64,000 nt of DNA from JAFMJV01 sp034436555 (GTDB lineage: Bacteria; Chloroflexota; Limnocylindria; Limnocylindrales; CSP1-4), in contig DAOTUU010000055.1 in assembly GCA_034436555.1 (NCBI GenBank), positions 87,279 through 151,278 on the forward strand, given 5' to 3'. The notes beneath the pieces are model-generated. The model ran no database searches. It worked only from the letters and a program-made list of their open reading frames with translations, and was not told the origin of the DNA. Within the stretch, counting starts at the first letter, position 1, and every line of letters starts with the position of its first letter. Below, piece after piece: positions 9,061-16,981 of this stretch. The position numbers were made by a program, and so were the translations under genes.

Positions 9061-9455
9061 GGCCGACATGTCGACCGCGGAGGCAGGTGGGGGCCCCGAC
9101 CCGCGCCGCCCGCCCCGGGATCGGCCGACATGTCGACCGCGGAGGGAGGTGGGGGCCCCGACCCGCGCCGCCCGCCCAGGGGATCGGCCGACATGTCGAC
9201 CGCGGAGGGAGGTGGGGGCCCCGATGCGCGCCGTCCGCCCCGGGGATCGGCCGACATGTCGACCGCGGAGGCAGGTGGGGGCCCCGACCCGCGCCGCCCG
9301 CCCCGGGGATCGGCCGACATGTCGACCGCGGAGGCAGGTGGGGGCCCCGACCCGCGCCGCCCGCCCCGGGGATCGGCCGACATGTCGACCGCGGAGGCAG
9401 GTGGGCCCCCGATGCGCGCCGCCCGCCCCGGGATCGGCCGACATGTCGACCGCGG
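9061..9455. repeat. seven tandem ~62 bp units carrying a CGACATGTCG palindrome
   Basis: The 20-mer GGCCGACATGTCGACCGCGG begins at 9061, 9123, 9186, 9249, 9312, 9375 and 9436, so the period is 61-63 bp. The core CGACATGTCG is a perfect palindrome. The ~42 bp between cores is nearly identical from copy to copy (AGGNAGGTGGGGGCCCCGA then a C-rich run), so this is a tandem array, not a CRISPR. It fills the 456 bp gap between the divergent LacI and vapB-like genes; no gene is present there. The same palindrome recurs at 49.8 and 52.4 kb. Confidence 0.93.
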
Positions 9456-9460
9456 CCACG

Positions 9461-9478
9461 GCATGCACATGCTACTGT
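9461..9478 (+). promoter_or_regulatory. inverted repeat and -10 element of the first vapBC operon
   Basis: GCATG-CA-CATGC (9461-9472) is a perfect inverted repeat suited to autoregulation by the ribbon-helix-helix antitoxin. It is followed directly by TACTGT (9473-9478), exactly 6 nt before ATG 9485, so transcription should begin at the start codon (leaderless). Confidence 0.5.
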
Positions 9479-9484
9479 ATGCTC

Positions 9485-9742
9485 ATGTTGAGTCGACGCC
9501 TCCAGATCCTCGTGGATGAGGAGCGATACGCTGCCCTCGAGCGGGTCGCACGGGCGCGACGCGTCTCGGTGGCGACCGTCGTGCGGGATGCGATCGATCG
9601 CGACCTGGCCGGTCCGAAGGATCGGCGCGAAGCGGCCGGCCGTCGCATCCTCGATGCCACGCCCATGGACGTCCCGGACACCGTCGAAGGCCTGAAGCGC
9701 GAACTCGATGAGGTCCGAGGACGGTGGCATGATCGTCCTTGA
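9485..9742 (+). CDS. ribbon-helix-helix antitoxin (VapB-like)
   Basis: An 85-residue protein with an N-terminal ribbon-helix-helix DNA-binding domain (LSRRLQILVDEERYAALERVA then VSVATVVRDAIDRDL) and a charged C-terminus (KRELDEVRGRW) of the kind that wraps around a PIN toxin. It overlaps the toxin gene by 14 bp. I prefer ATG 9485 over ATG 9479, since a TANNNT element ends 6 nt before it. It should bind the toxin and repress the operon. Confidence 0.75.
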   Translation: MLSRRLQILVDEERYAALERVARARRVSVATVVRDAIDRDLAGPKDRREAAGRRILDATPMDVPDTVEGLKRELDEVRGRWHDRP

Positions 9743-10172
9743 CACCTCCATCCTGGTGTACGCCACCGGGGTCGAGCATCCACTGCGAGCGCCCTGTCGA
9801 GCGATCATCTCCCGGCTGACCGACGGGTCGCTTGTGGCGACCACGACTCCGGAGGTCATCCAGGAGTTCGCCCACGTTCGGAGTCGCAGGTCCCCGAGGC
9901 GCGAGGCCGTCCGGCTGGCTCGCGACATGTCCAGCCTGATGGAGCCCCTGCTCGTCACCGATCAGGCGATGCTCGCGCTGGGGTTGCGGCTGTTCGAGGA
10001 GTCCAGGGCGCTGGGGGCATTCGATGCGGTCCTGGCCGCCGCGGCGCTCGCGACCGGCGCCACGGCCCTCGTCAGTGCCGACCGCGCGTTCGCCACGGTG
10101 AAGGGTCTTGCGCACGTCGACCCGGCCTCGACGGGGTTCTGGGCCTGGCTGGAGGCGGCGGCCGCCCGCTGA
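9729..10172 (+). CDS. PIN-domain ribonuclease toxin (VapC-like)
   Basis: A 147-residue PIN-domain protein. The acidic metal-binding residues expected of a VapC-type RNase are visible: Asp in IVLDTSILVYA at the N-terminus, Glu in TPEVIQEFAHVR, and two aspartates in ALGAFDAVLAAAAL and ALVSADRAF. It starts at ATG 9729 within the end of the antitoxin gene. The reading frame looks intact, so it is probably functional. It cleaves RNA when released from its antitoxin; the RNA target is unknown. Confidence 0.82.
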   Translation: MIVLDTSILVYATGVEHPLRAPCRAIISRLTDGSLVATTTPEVIQEFAHVRSRRSPRREAVRLARDMSSLMEPLLVTDQAMLALGLRLFEESRALGAFDAVLAAAALATGATALVSADRAFATVKGLAHVDPASTGFWAWLEAAAAR

Positions 10173-10192
10173 GGTTCCTCGGCGGCCCGGCG

Positions 10193-10966
10193 CTACTCGG
10201 TCGCCTTGGCGCGCAGCCAGTCGGGGCGGTCGCGCATGCCCTGGATGGTCCAGCCGCCATCGACGACGATGACCTGGCCGGTGATGTACGAGGCCTCCTC
10301 CGACGCCAGGAAGCGCACCACGCCCGCGATCTCCTCGACCCTGCCGAATCGGCGCATGGGAATCTCCGACATCATCGCCTCGCGGTCGATCGATCCGTCG
10401 TCCAGGCCCTGCTGGACCAGCTTCGTGAGGGTGGAGCCGGGCGCGACGGCGTTCACCCGGATCCCTGCCTCCGCCGTCTCCACCGCCAGTGACCGGGTCC
10501 ACGCGGCGATGGCGCCCTTCGACGCCGTGTAGGGCCCCCGACCGGGCGTTCCCACGAACGCGGTCGTCGACGCCATCGAGATGATCGACCCCGTGCCCTG
10601 GCGCTTCATGAACGGGATGGCGAGCGCGGTGCAGTTGAACATCCCGAACAGGTGCACCTCGATCACCTGCCGCCAGACGTCCGGATCGAACGTCTCGGTC
10701 AGGCCCACCCGCTGGATGCCCGCGTTGTTGACGAGCACGTCCACGCGTCCCTCGGCCGCACCGATGTCCCCGAACAGCGCCTCCATCTCAGCGCGGTCCG
10801 CGACGTTCCCGGACAGGTACCGCACGCCCGGGACCGCGGCCTCCGGCTCACCCAGATCGATCGACACCGCGCGAGCGCCGTCGCGCACGAACGCCCGGAT
10901 GATCGCGTCACCGATGCCCCGCGCGCCCCCGGTGACCACCACCACGCGCCCGTCCGTCCCGCTCAT
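10193..10966 (-). CDS. short-chain dehydrogenase/reductase (SDR)
   Basis: A 257-residue classical SDR. The NAD(P)-binding TGGARGIG motif is near residue 13, NNAG near residue 85, the catalytic YTASK near residue 150, and the C-terminal EEASYITGQVIVVDGGW is typical. The start ATG 10966 has GGAGG upstream. It stands alone, divergent from the signalling phosphatase gene. Substrate unknown; sugars, polyols and hydroxyacids are common for this subgroup. Confidence 0.88.
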   Translation of the reverse strand: MSGTDGRVVVVTGGARGIGDAIIRAFVRDGARAVSIDLGEPEAAVPGVRYLSGNVADRAEMEALFGDIGAAEGRVDVLVNNAGIQRVGLTETFDPDVWRQVIEVHLFGMFNCTALAIPFMKRQGTGSIISMASTTAFVGTPGRGPYTASKGAIAAWTRSLAVETAEAGIRVNAVAPGSTLTKLVQQGLDDGSIDREAMMSEIPMRRFGRVEEIAGVVRFLASEEASYITGQVIVVDGGWTIQGMRDRPDWLRAKATE

Positions 10967-11090
10967 CACGCCTCCACCATCGTTCCGCCCCAGCGGACCC
11001 CTGATCGGCCCGAGCGTACCCCACGCGCAGGCGTCGCAGGCGTCGCAGGCACCCGCCCGGCCTCCCGATGACGCTGTATCGTTCGGCGCC

Positions 11091-12278
11091 ATGACCGAGC
11101 TGCCCGCGCCGGCCGATCCCGACGCCCCGGACGCCACCGACGCCCGGATCACGCGCGTGCTCCTGGTCGATGACCAGCAGGTCATCGCGGAGGCCGTGCA
11201 GCGGATGCTCGCTCCGGAGGCCGATCTGGAGCTCACCTGGTGCGGCGAGGCGGCGTCCGCCCTGGACACGGCCCGGGCGCTCAGGCCGGACGTCATCCTC
11301 CAGGACCTGCTGATGCCGGATGCGGATGGCCTGGAGCTCGTGGAGGCGTTCCGGGCGGATCCGGAGCTCGGCGACGTGCCGCTCATCGTGATCTCCTCCA
11401 AGGAGGATCCCGCGGTCAAGGTGGACGCGTTCGCTCGCGGTGCCTCGGACTTCCTGCTGAAGCTCCCCGATCGCGTGGAGCTTGTCGTGCGCATCCGACA
11501 CCATGCGGCCGGGCATCGCGCGCGACGGGAGCGCGACGCCGCCTGGGCGGCCCTGCGCGCGGAGCTGGACAACGCCGCGGCGTACGTCACATCGCTGCTG
11601 CCGGCGCCCACCGGGCCGCCCATCAGCGCCGCCTGGCGCCTGCGGACATCGTCGTCCCTGGGTGGGGACGCGCTCGGCTTCCACTGGCTCGACCCCCAGC
11701 ATTTCGCGATGTACGTGGTGGACGTATGCGGACACGGGGTGGGGGCGGCCCTCCTGTCGGTCTCGGTGCTGAACGTGCTCAATGCGAGGACGCTGCCGGA
11801 CGTGGATTTCCGGCATCCCGACCAGGTCCTCGCGGCGCTCAACGCCACGTTCCCCATGGCCCGGCAGCACGGCATGTTCTTCACGATCTGGTACGGCGTG
11901 TACCACGCCCATGAGCGCCGCCTGGAGTACACCGCCGCCGCCCACCCGGCCGCCATCCTCCTTGCGCAAGGGGGGCCGCCGGTCCTGCTCGGCCAGTCGA
12001 ACCTGCCGGTCGGGGCGGTCGAGGGCACCCTGTTCGGGGTCGAGTCGACCGATGTCCCGCCTGGCTCGCGACTGGTCGTGATGAGCGACGGCGCATTCGA
12101 GCTGCGGCGGCGCGACGGCCGGTCGTACACGTACGACGAGTTCGTCACCCTCGTCGCGTCGATCCCGGGCGACACCCCGGCGGAGCGTGCGGACGCGGTC
12201 ATCGCTCGAGTCCAGGAGGTCACCGGGCGCAGCGAGTTCGACGACGACTGCACGCTGCTGGAACTGGTCATCGACTGA
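11091..12278 (+). CDS. response regulator with PP2C-type phosphatase output (RsbU/RsbP-like)
   Basis: A 395-residue two-domain protein. Residues ~20-145 form a receiver: acidic pair in RVLLVDDQQV, phospho-acceptor Asp near residue 72 in ILQDLLMPDADG, and the conserved Lys in FLLKLPD. A short helical linker leads to a PPM/SpoIIE serine phosphatase (residues ~180-395) with metal-binding aspartates in SSSLGGDALGF, VVDVCGHGVGAALLS and EFDDDCTLLEL. A sensor kinase should phosphorylate the receiver and switch on dephosphorylation of an anti-anti-sigma-type STAS protein. A STAS protein and its predicted kinase are encoded just downstream, so this is the likely input of a partner-switching pathway. 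No kinase or sigma factor gene lies nearby. Confidence 0.88.
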   Translation: MTELPAPADPDAPDATDARITRVLLVDDQQVIAEAVQRMLAPEADLELTWCGEAASALDTARALRPDVILQDLLMPDADGLELVEAFRADPELGDVPLIVISSKEDPAVKVDAFARGASDFLLKLPDRVELVVRIRHHAAGHRARRERDAAWAALRAELDNAAAYVTSLLPAPTGPPISAAWRLRTSSSLGGDALGFHWLDPQHFAMYVVDVCGHGVGAALLSVSVLNVLNARTLPDVDFRHPDQVLAALNATFPMARQHGMFFTIWYGVYHAHERRLEYTAAAHPAAILLAQGGPPVLLGQSNLPVGAVEGTLFGVESTDVPPGSRLVVMSDGAFELRRRDGRSYTYDEFVTLVASIPGDTPAERADAVIARVQEVTGRSEFDDDCTLLELVID

Positions 12279-12321
12279 CCGGACCGGCGCGGCACGGCGG
12301 GCACTCCGGTAGACTCGGGCC

Positions 12322-12408
12322 ATGGACGCCATCATCGCGATGCGGCACGCGCGGTCTGCGCGCCCCGGTCGCCAGCCGGGCGCCCCATCATCGAGGAGAC
12401 GACCATGA
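12322..12408 (+). CDS. possible 28-residue leader peptide coupled to the GPP34 gene
   Basis: A TAGACT hexamer (12310-12315) lies exactly 6 nt before ATG 12322, the arrangement seen at other probable leaderless starts in this window. The resulting 28-codon frame is rich in Arg and Pro (it ends SSRRRP) and its TGA (12406-12408) overlaps the ATG of the next gene (ATGA). Translation of this leader could therefore feed or control translation of the GPP34 gene. No homologue is recognised; the call rests on promoter spacing and the overlap. Confidence 0.4.
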   Translation: MDAIIAMRHARSARPGRQPGAPSSRRRP

Positions 12409-13115
12409 ACCAGAGCCTCACCCCCGAGGTTCCCGGGATCAGCCTCGTCGAGGAGATGTGTCTCCTCGCCATCGAGGACGACGGCAGCGTCTCCTCCACG
12501 GCGGGTGAGCCTGCCTTCGGCATGGGCGTCGTGGGGGCGTGCCTCGTGGAGCTGAGCCTCCGAGGCCGCCTGGATGCGGACATCCAGCCGGGCGCGGATG
12601 AGGGCGGCGTCCGCACCATGCTCCTGGTCGTCAGCTCGACGCCCACGGGCGAGGCCGCCCTCGACGATGTCCTGGCCACGGTCGCCGCGGGTCCGGCGCA
12701 ATCGGTCGTGGAATGGACCCGGTCGCTCTTCCCGCACGCGGGCGCCCTGGTCCAGCTGGCGCTCCAGCGACTCCAGGAGCGGGGCATCATCGAGTCCCGG
12801 GAGGCCCGCTTCCTGTGGGTCCTCACCTCCCGCAAGTACCCCATCATCGAGGGGCGAGAGCTCCAGGAGGCGAAGCTGCGGATCTCCGGCGTGCTGCTGG
12901 GAGATGCCATTCCCACGCCCAGCGACTCGGTCCTCATCGGGCTCGCCTCGATCTCCGGCCTGCTCCGGGGCATCTTCAGCAGCTCCGAGCTGCGCCGCCT
13001 CGAGGAGCGGATCCTGGAGGTCGGCAGCCTCGATCTCATCGCGCGAGGGGTCGAGCGGGCGATCGAGGAGGAGGTCGCCTTCCGGGCGCGTGCCATGATG
13101 GTGCCCCACATGTAG
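12405..13115 (+). CDS. GPP34 (Golgi phosphoprotein 3-like) family protein
   Basis: A 236-residue protein resembling bacterial GPP34/GOLPH3-like proteins: it opens with GISLVEEMCLLAIEDDGS, has the paired-helix middle (LVELSLRGRLD, then LQERGIIESRE), and ends with a helix-rich region. Eukaryotic relatives bind phosphatidylinositol-4-phosphate; bacterial members are uncharacterised. GAGGAG precedes ATG 12405. It sits between the PP2C phosphatase and the STAS and anti-sigma genes, so it may be an output or partner of that switch. No transmembrane segment is obvious. The family assignment is by pattern recognition and should be treated as probable. Confidence 0.7.
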   Translation: MNQSLTPEVPGISLVEEMCLLAIEDDGSVSSTAGEPAFGMGVVGACLVELSLRGRLDADIQPGADEGGVRTMLLVVSSTPTGEAALDDVLATVAAGPAQSVVEWTRSLFPHAGALVQLALQRLQERGIIESREARFLWVLTSRKYPIIEGRELQEAKLRISGVLLGDAIPTPSDSVLIGLASISGLLRGIFSSSELRRLEERILEVGSLDLIARGVERAIEEEVAFRARAMMVPHM

Positions 13116-13143
13116 GTTCCCTCGGGGAAGAGGAGAGACATCC

Positions 13144-13494
13144 ATGGAGATCAGCATCGACGAGCGACCCGGCGTGACCGTCGTGAAGCTCGACGGTCGC
13201 CTCGATTTCGAGGCCGCCGAGCACGCCGGTCAGCAGCTCGGCGAGCTGCTGACGCGCCCCGATGGGGTCCGGGCGATCGTCATCGATGGGAGCGGGCTGA
13301 CGTATCTCTCCTCGGCCGGCCTGCGCGTCTTCCTGACGCTGGCCAAGGACGCGAGGGCGGCGGCGGTCCCGCTGGTCGTGGCGGCGCTCCATCCCTCGGC
13401 GGCGGAGGTGTTCGAGATCAGCGGCTTCGCCCACGCGAAGATCATGGAGTTCCGATCCACGGTCGAGGAGGGCGTCGCGGCGGTGTCCGCCTGA
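13144..13494 (+). CDS. STAS-domain anti-sigma factor antagonist
   Basis: A 116-residue single STAS domain of the SpoIIAA/RsbV type. The strand VTVVKLDGRLDFEAAE is followed by VIDGSGLTYLSSAGLRVFL, which holds the serine pair where the kinase phosphorylates such proteins. A strong GAGGAGAG lies upstream of ATG 13144. It is expected to be phosphorylated by the kinase encoded next and dephosphorylated by the PP2C protein encoded upstream. Confidence 0.88.
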   Translation: MEISIDERPGVTVVKLDGRLDFEAAEHAGQQLGELLTRPDGVRAIVIDGSGLTYLSSAGLRVFLTLAKDARAAAVPLVVAALHPSAAEVFEISGFAHAKIMEFRSTVEEGVAAVSA

Positions 13495-13526
13495 CGACAC
13501 GCTCGGCTCCCGCGCCGCGTTCACCC

Positions 13527-13967
13527 ATGGACGCCATCACCGACTCCATCACGGTCCCTGGCCGGCCGAACCAGCTGCGGCGGCTCCACGCATTCCTGGC
13601 ATCGTTCTGGAAGCGCCACGGGCTGCCCCCAGGCGACGCGATGCGCGTGGAGCTGGGCCTCGAGGAGGTGTTCATCAACGTGGTCACCCACGGCCTCGTG
13701 ACCACCGATCTGCTGGACGCGCCGGTCACGGTCGCCGTGTGCCTGCGCGGCGCGGCGCTGGAGCTGGCGGTGGAGGACATCGGGCCCGCCTTCGACCCGC
13801 TGCGCCAGGCGCCCGTGGACACGAGCGCAGGGATGGAGTCCCGGCTCGCGGGCGGCCTCGGTGTCCACCTGGTCCGGTCGATGCTGGACGACGTGCGCTA
13901 CGAGCGCGTGGGCGACCGGAACCGGCTGGTGATGGTCGCGCGCCTGGGCTCGCGCCGACCGCGCTAG
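13527..13967 (+). CDS. anti-sigma regulatory factor / serine kinase (SpoIIAB/RsbW-like HATPase)
   Basis: A 146-residue GHKL ATPase. The N-box is ELGLEEVFINVVTHG (Glu and Asn for Mg-ATP), the G1 box is VEDIGPAFDP, and a G2-like GGLGVHLVRSMLDDVRYE follows. Such proteins bind a partner (often a sigma factor) and phosphorylate the STAS antagonist. It is 32 bp after the STAS gene. No sigma factor gene is visible, so the final target is unknown. Confidence 0.85.
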   Translation: MDAITDSITVPGRPNQLRRLHAFLASFWKRHGLPPGDAMRVELGLEEVFINVVTHGLVTTDLLDAPVTVAVCLRGAALELAVEDIGPAFDPLRQAPVDTSAGMESRLAGGLGVHLVRSMLDDVRYERVGDRNRLVMVARLGSRRPR

Positions 13968-14079
13968 ACATCGCCCAGGCCGGGCGCCGGTGACGGCTCC
14001 CCATGCGCGGCGCCGCTGTTCGCGATGGTCGCCGGGCGACGAGGCTGTCGTCGGTCCGGCGCCGCGCGCCTCCCGACCG

Positions 14080-14160
14080 CTCCGGCCCCGCCCCGCTCCG
14101 GCCCCGTCCGGCCCCGTCGGTCCGGGTCACGTCGGTCCGGCCCCGCCCCGCGTCCCCGCG
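14080..14160. repeat. C-rich tract upstream of the SDR operon
   Basis: Within the 266 bp gap after the anti-sigma gene, the + strand is made of degenerate iterations of TCCGGCCCCG and GTCGGTCCGG. The opposite strand has repeated GGGGCGGGG runs and could form G-quadruplexes. It ends directly before the promoter and operator of the next gene. A similar tract precedes the operator at 39.76 kb. Confidence 0.6.
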
Positions 14161-14163
14161 GAC

Positions 14164-14181
14164 GATAATGGGAACGTTTCC
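14164..14181 (+). promoter_or_regulatory. -10 element with LacI-type operator before the SDR gene
   Basis: GATAAT (14164-14169) looks like a -10 and is followed at once by GGGAACGTTTCC (14170-14181), a near-perfect inverted repeat with the central CG typical of LacI/GalR operators. Repressor bound here would cover the transcription start. The ATG is 52 bp downstream. Confidence 0.6.
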
Positions 14182-14233
14182 GGCCGGTCATCCTGACCGC
14201 CGACAAGGATGTGACCAGGGACGAGGTGCGCGG

Positions 14234-14983
14234 ATGGGTGCGGCAGAAGGCAGACGGGCGGTCGTCACCGGGGCGGCCAGCGGCATCGGCCAGGCGGTCG
14301 TGCGACGGCTGCTCGCCCAGGGCGCCAGCGTGGTCGCGGTGGACATCAACGGGGCGGGACTCGCGCCCGTCGTGGCAGAGGGTGCCCAGGCCTGCGTGGC
14401 GAGCGTCTCCGATCCGGCCGGTCGGTCGACCATCGGCGAGGCGGTCGGGCCGGAGCTGGACTATCTCGTCAACGCGGCGGGCATCCTGTTCGTGAAGTCC
14501 ATCTGGGACGTCACGCTCGAGGATTGGCAGCGGCTGTACGCCGTGAACGTCGAGGGCACCTTCTTCCTCACCCAGCTGTTGGGCCAGCGGATCCGTTCCG
14601 GCGGCGCCATCGTGAACCTCTCCTCTTCGTCGGCGAAGCTGTCCTCGACCGTGGAGGTCACCCCGTATTCCTCGTCCAAGGCCTGCGTGCTGGGCATCAC
14701 CCGCTCCTTCGCGTACGTGCTGGCACCCCGGAACGTGCGCGTGAACGCCATCTGCCCAGGCATCATCGACACGCCCATGCAGGACGTGGTCCTTGCGCAG
14801 GTTGCGCCGATGCGGGGCATGACCGTGGAGCAGCTCAGCACGGGACGGCTGAAGGCGGTGCCCCTGGGTCGCTCGGCGTCCGCCGAGGAATGCGCGGGCG
14901 TGATCTGCTGGCTGCTGTCCGATGACGCCGGGTACATCACCGGGCAGGCGATGGATCACAGCGGCGGCCTGGTGATGTGGTGA
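14234..14983 (+). CDS. short-chain dehydrogenase/reductase (SDR)
   Basis: A 249-residue SDR with VVTGAASGIGQAV (cofactor), VNAAGIL in place of NNAG, catalytic YSSSK, and PGIIDTPM then GYITGQAMDHSGG. It starts at ATG 14234 with GGGACGAGG upstream. The gene overlaps the following one by seven bases. With a LacI-type operator in front and a sugar-acid-type gene behind it, oxidation of a sugar or aldonate is likely; the substrate is unproven. Confidence 0.85.
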   Translation: MGAAEGRRAVVTGAASGIGQAVVRRLLAQGASVVAVDINGAGLAPVVAEGAQACVASVSDPAGRSTIGEAVGPELDYLVNAAGILFVKSIWDVTLEDWQRLYAVNVEGTFFLTQLLGQRIRSGGAIVNLSSSSAKLSSTVEVTPYSSSKACVLGITRSFAYVLAPRNVRVNAICPGIIDTPMQDVVLAQVAPMRGMTVEQLSTGRLKAVPLGRSASAEECAGVICWLLSDDAGYITGQAMDHSGGLVMW

Positions 14984-16947
14984 CGGTCACGCGCCGGGCC
15001 CTCTGGAACGGACGACCCGATGCGCCGACCGGCTGGCCGCTGCTCCATGCCGGTCCGGTCACCGCGGTCCTGGACGGAGCCGACCTGCGAGCGATCCGGG
15101 TGGGTGACACGGAGCTGGTGCAGCGGGTGTACGTGGCGCTGCGCGACGCGCCCTGGAACACGATCCCAGCCGTCACCTCCGACTGGGTGGTGGCCGCGGG
15201 TCCGGACTCGTTCCGGGTGACGTTCCGGGCGAGCCACCGCCACGAGGCCATCGCGTTCGACTGGACGGGCACCATCGAGGGCTTCCATGACGGGCTCATC
15301 CGGTACGAGATGGACGGCATCTGCCGCGGCGCCTTTCGGTACAGCAAGATCGGCTTCAACGTCCACCATGGGCTGGTGGGCGCGCTCGGGCGGCGATTCC
15401 GGGCGCAGACCGACGCAGGCGAGCTGCGGGGCGTCCTGCCGCGGGACATCGCGCCGCAGCGCATCGAGCGCGGAACCCTCACCGGCATGTTCGCGCCGTA
15501 TGCCGAGATCGCGATCGAAGTGGTGGACGGCCTGGAGGCGATCGTGGCGCTCGAGGGCGACCTGCTGGAGCTCCAGGATCACCGCAACTGGATCGACGGC
15601 AACCTCAAGTCGTACGGCACGCCGCTGGCGCTCGGGTTCCCCATGGACGCGACCGACGGGCAGCGCATCCGCCAGGTCCTGACGGTGCGGTTCGCAGGCT
15701 CGCCGCCCCCGGCCGCCGAGCGTGCACCCGAGCTGCGGATCGGCGCGCCGCAGGGACGCTGGCTGCCCGCGCTCGGGCTGGGCATGCCCTCACATGATGT
15801 CGCGCCCACCGATCGGGAGACGGCTCGACTCCAGATGCTGGCGCCCGACCATCTGCGGGTGGACCTCGCGCTTCGGGGCGGTGGCTGGGAGGCGGCCCTC
15901 GAGCGCGCCGTCGGCACGGCGCGGGCGCTGGGCACGGCGCTGGAGCTCGCGCTGTCCGCGAGCGAGGCATCCGGGCACGAGCTGGCGGGCCTGTCGGCAC
16001 GTCTCATGGCTGCGGACGTTCCGGTGGCCCGGGTGCTGGTGTACCCGCTCGCGGACGGGTTCTCGGCGTTCGTGAGCACCACGCCCGCGGCGCTCGTGCG
16101 GTTCGTGCGAGACGAGCTGGAGCCGGTCGTCGGACCTGTCGTGTTCGCGGGCGGCACGAACCAGAACTTCAGCGACATCAACCGTGACCGACCCACCGAC
16201 CCCGTCCTGGGTGGCCTGTGCGTGAGCGCCTGCCCCACGGTCCACGCCGCGGATGATCGCTCGATGGTGGAGAACCTGGTGGGACTCTCCGAGATGACCA
16301 GGTTCGCGGGCGAGATCGCGGCACCGCGCTCGGTCCACGTGAGCCCGGTGACACTGGCCACGCGCTCCGGGCCGTATCCCGCCGGCCCGGCCGGCCCGGA
16401 CGACCTGCCGGCAGCCGTGGATGTGCGCCAGGCCTCGCTCCTGGGTGCCGTCTGGACCGCCGGCGCGATCGCGGCGCTCGCGGATGGCGGGGCGGCGTCG
16501 GCCACGTTCTACGAGACGACCGGCTGGCGCGGCGTCATGGAGCTGCCCGGCGGATCACCGATGCCCGAGCGGTTCCCGAGCGCGCCGGGCCAGGTGTTCC
16601 CGCTGTATCACGTCCTCGCGGATGTGGCGGAGTGGAAGACGGCGACGCTGTGCCGGCTCGATGCGTCTGACCCGCTGACGGTGACCGGCCTCGCGGTACG
16701 GCTCGACGACGGTTCCCTGGGCGTCCTCGTGGCCAACGTCACGCCGGAGTCGCAGCGGGTGCGCGTCGTGGGACTGCCGGGGGCCGCCGCGCGCGCGCGG
16801 GTCCTGGACGAGGCGACCGCGATGACCGCGCTCAGCGAACCGGAGGCGTTCCGGGGATGGCCGGGTGGCGAGATGCCGATCCGCGACGGCGAACTGTGGC
16901 TGGCGCTCGGGCCGTACGCGGTGGCGCGGGTGGTCGCGCGGGCTTGA
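14977..16947 (+). CDS. possible D-apionate-lactonase-like protein
   Basis: A 656-residue cytoplasmic protein starting at GTG 14977 (or GTG 14980), overlapping the SDR stop. An N-terminal beta-sandwich-like part (to about residue 230, with IRYEMDGICRGAFRYSKIGFNVHH) is followed by a TIM-barrel-like part with GGTNQNFSDINRDRP and VSACPTVHAADDRSMVENL, and a short C-terminal beta domain ending in the LALGPYAVARVV strand. This arrangement resembles the lactonases of D-apionate catabolism (ApnL), recognised here only from memory of the family; a carbohydrate-active enzyme of another type is the alternative. Its coupling to an SDR behind a LacI-type operator supports a role in sugar oxidation. Confidence 0.45.
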   Translation: MVTVTRRALWNGRPDAPTGWPLLHAGPVTAVLDGADLRAIRVGDTELVQRVYVALRDAPWNTIPAVTSDWVVAAGPDSFRVTFRASHRHEAIAFDWTGTIEGFHDGLIRYEMDGICRGAFRYSKIGFNVHHGLVGALGRRFRAQTDAGELRGVLPRDIAPQRIERGTLTGMFAPYAEIAIEVVDGLEAIVALEGDLLELQDHRNWIDGNLKSYGTPLALGFPMDATDGQRIRQVLTVRFAGSPPPAAERAPELRIGAPQGRWLPALGLGMPSHDVAPTDRETARLQMLAPDHLRVDLALRGGGWEAALERAVGTARALGTALELALSASEASGHELAGLSARLMAADVPVARVLVYPLADGFSAFVSTTPAALVRFVRDELEPVVGPVVFAGGTNQNFSDINRDRPTDPVLGGLCVSACPTVHAADDRSMVENLVGLSEMTRFAGEIAAPRSVHVSPVTLATRSGPYPAGPAGPDDLPAAVDVRQASLLGAVWTAGAIAALADGGAASATFYETTGWRGVMELPGGSPMPERFPSAPGQVFPLYHVLADVAEWKTATLCRLDASDPLTVTGLAVRLDDGSLGVLVANVTPESQRVRVVGLPGAAARARVLDEATAMTALSEPEAFRGWPGGEMPIRDGELWLALGPYAVARVVARA

Positions 16948-16981
16948 ACCGCGGCAGCCGGGCGCTGGGCCCCTGAGTGCA

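Noticed and set aside
9061..9455. CRISPR array
   Set aside because: Repeats are regularly spaced but the spacers are nearly identical, and no cas genes are near; it is a tandem repeat.
7979..9484. A long plus-strand frame fused to the first antitoxin
   Set aside because: It is antisense to the LacI gene and passes through the repeat array; the antitoxin has its own start and promoter.
7916..9958. A 680-codon minus-strand frame joining LacI to an N-terminal extension
   Set aside because: The extension runs through the tandem repeats and antisense to the vapB-like and PIN genes; because the period is often 63 bp the repeat stays open in several frames. The LacI domain itself begins near 9028 or 8965.
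10193..12304. Long minus-strand frame extending the SDR across the response-regulator gene
   Set aside because: Antisense to a gene with clear receiver and PP2C motifs; such shadow frames are common at this GC content.
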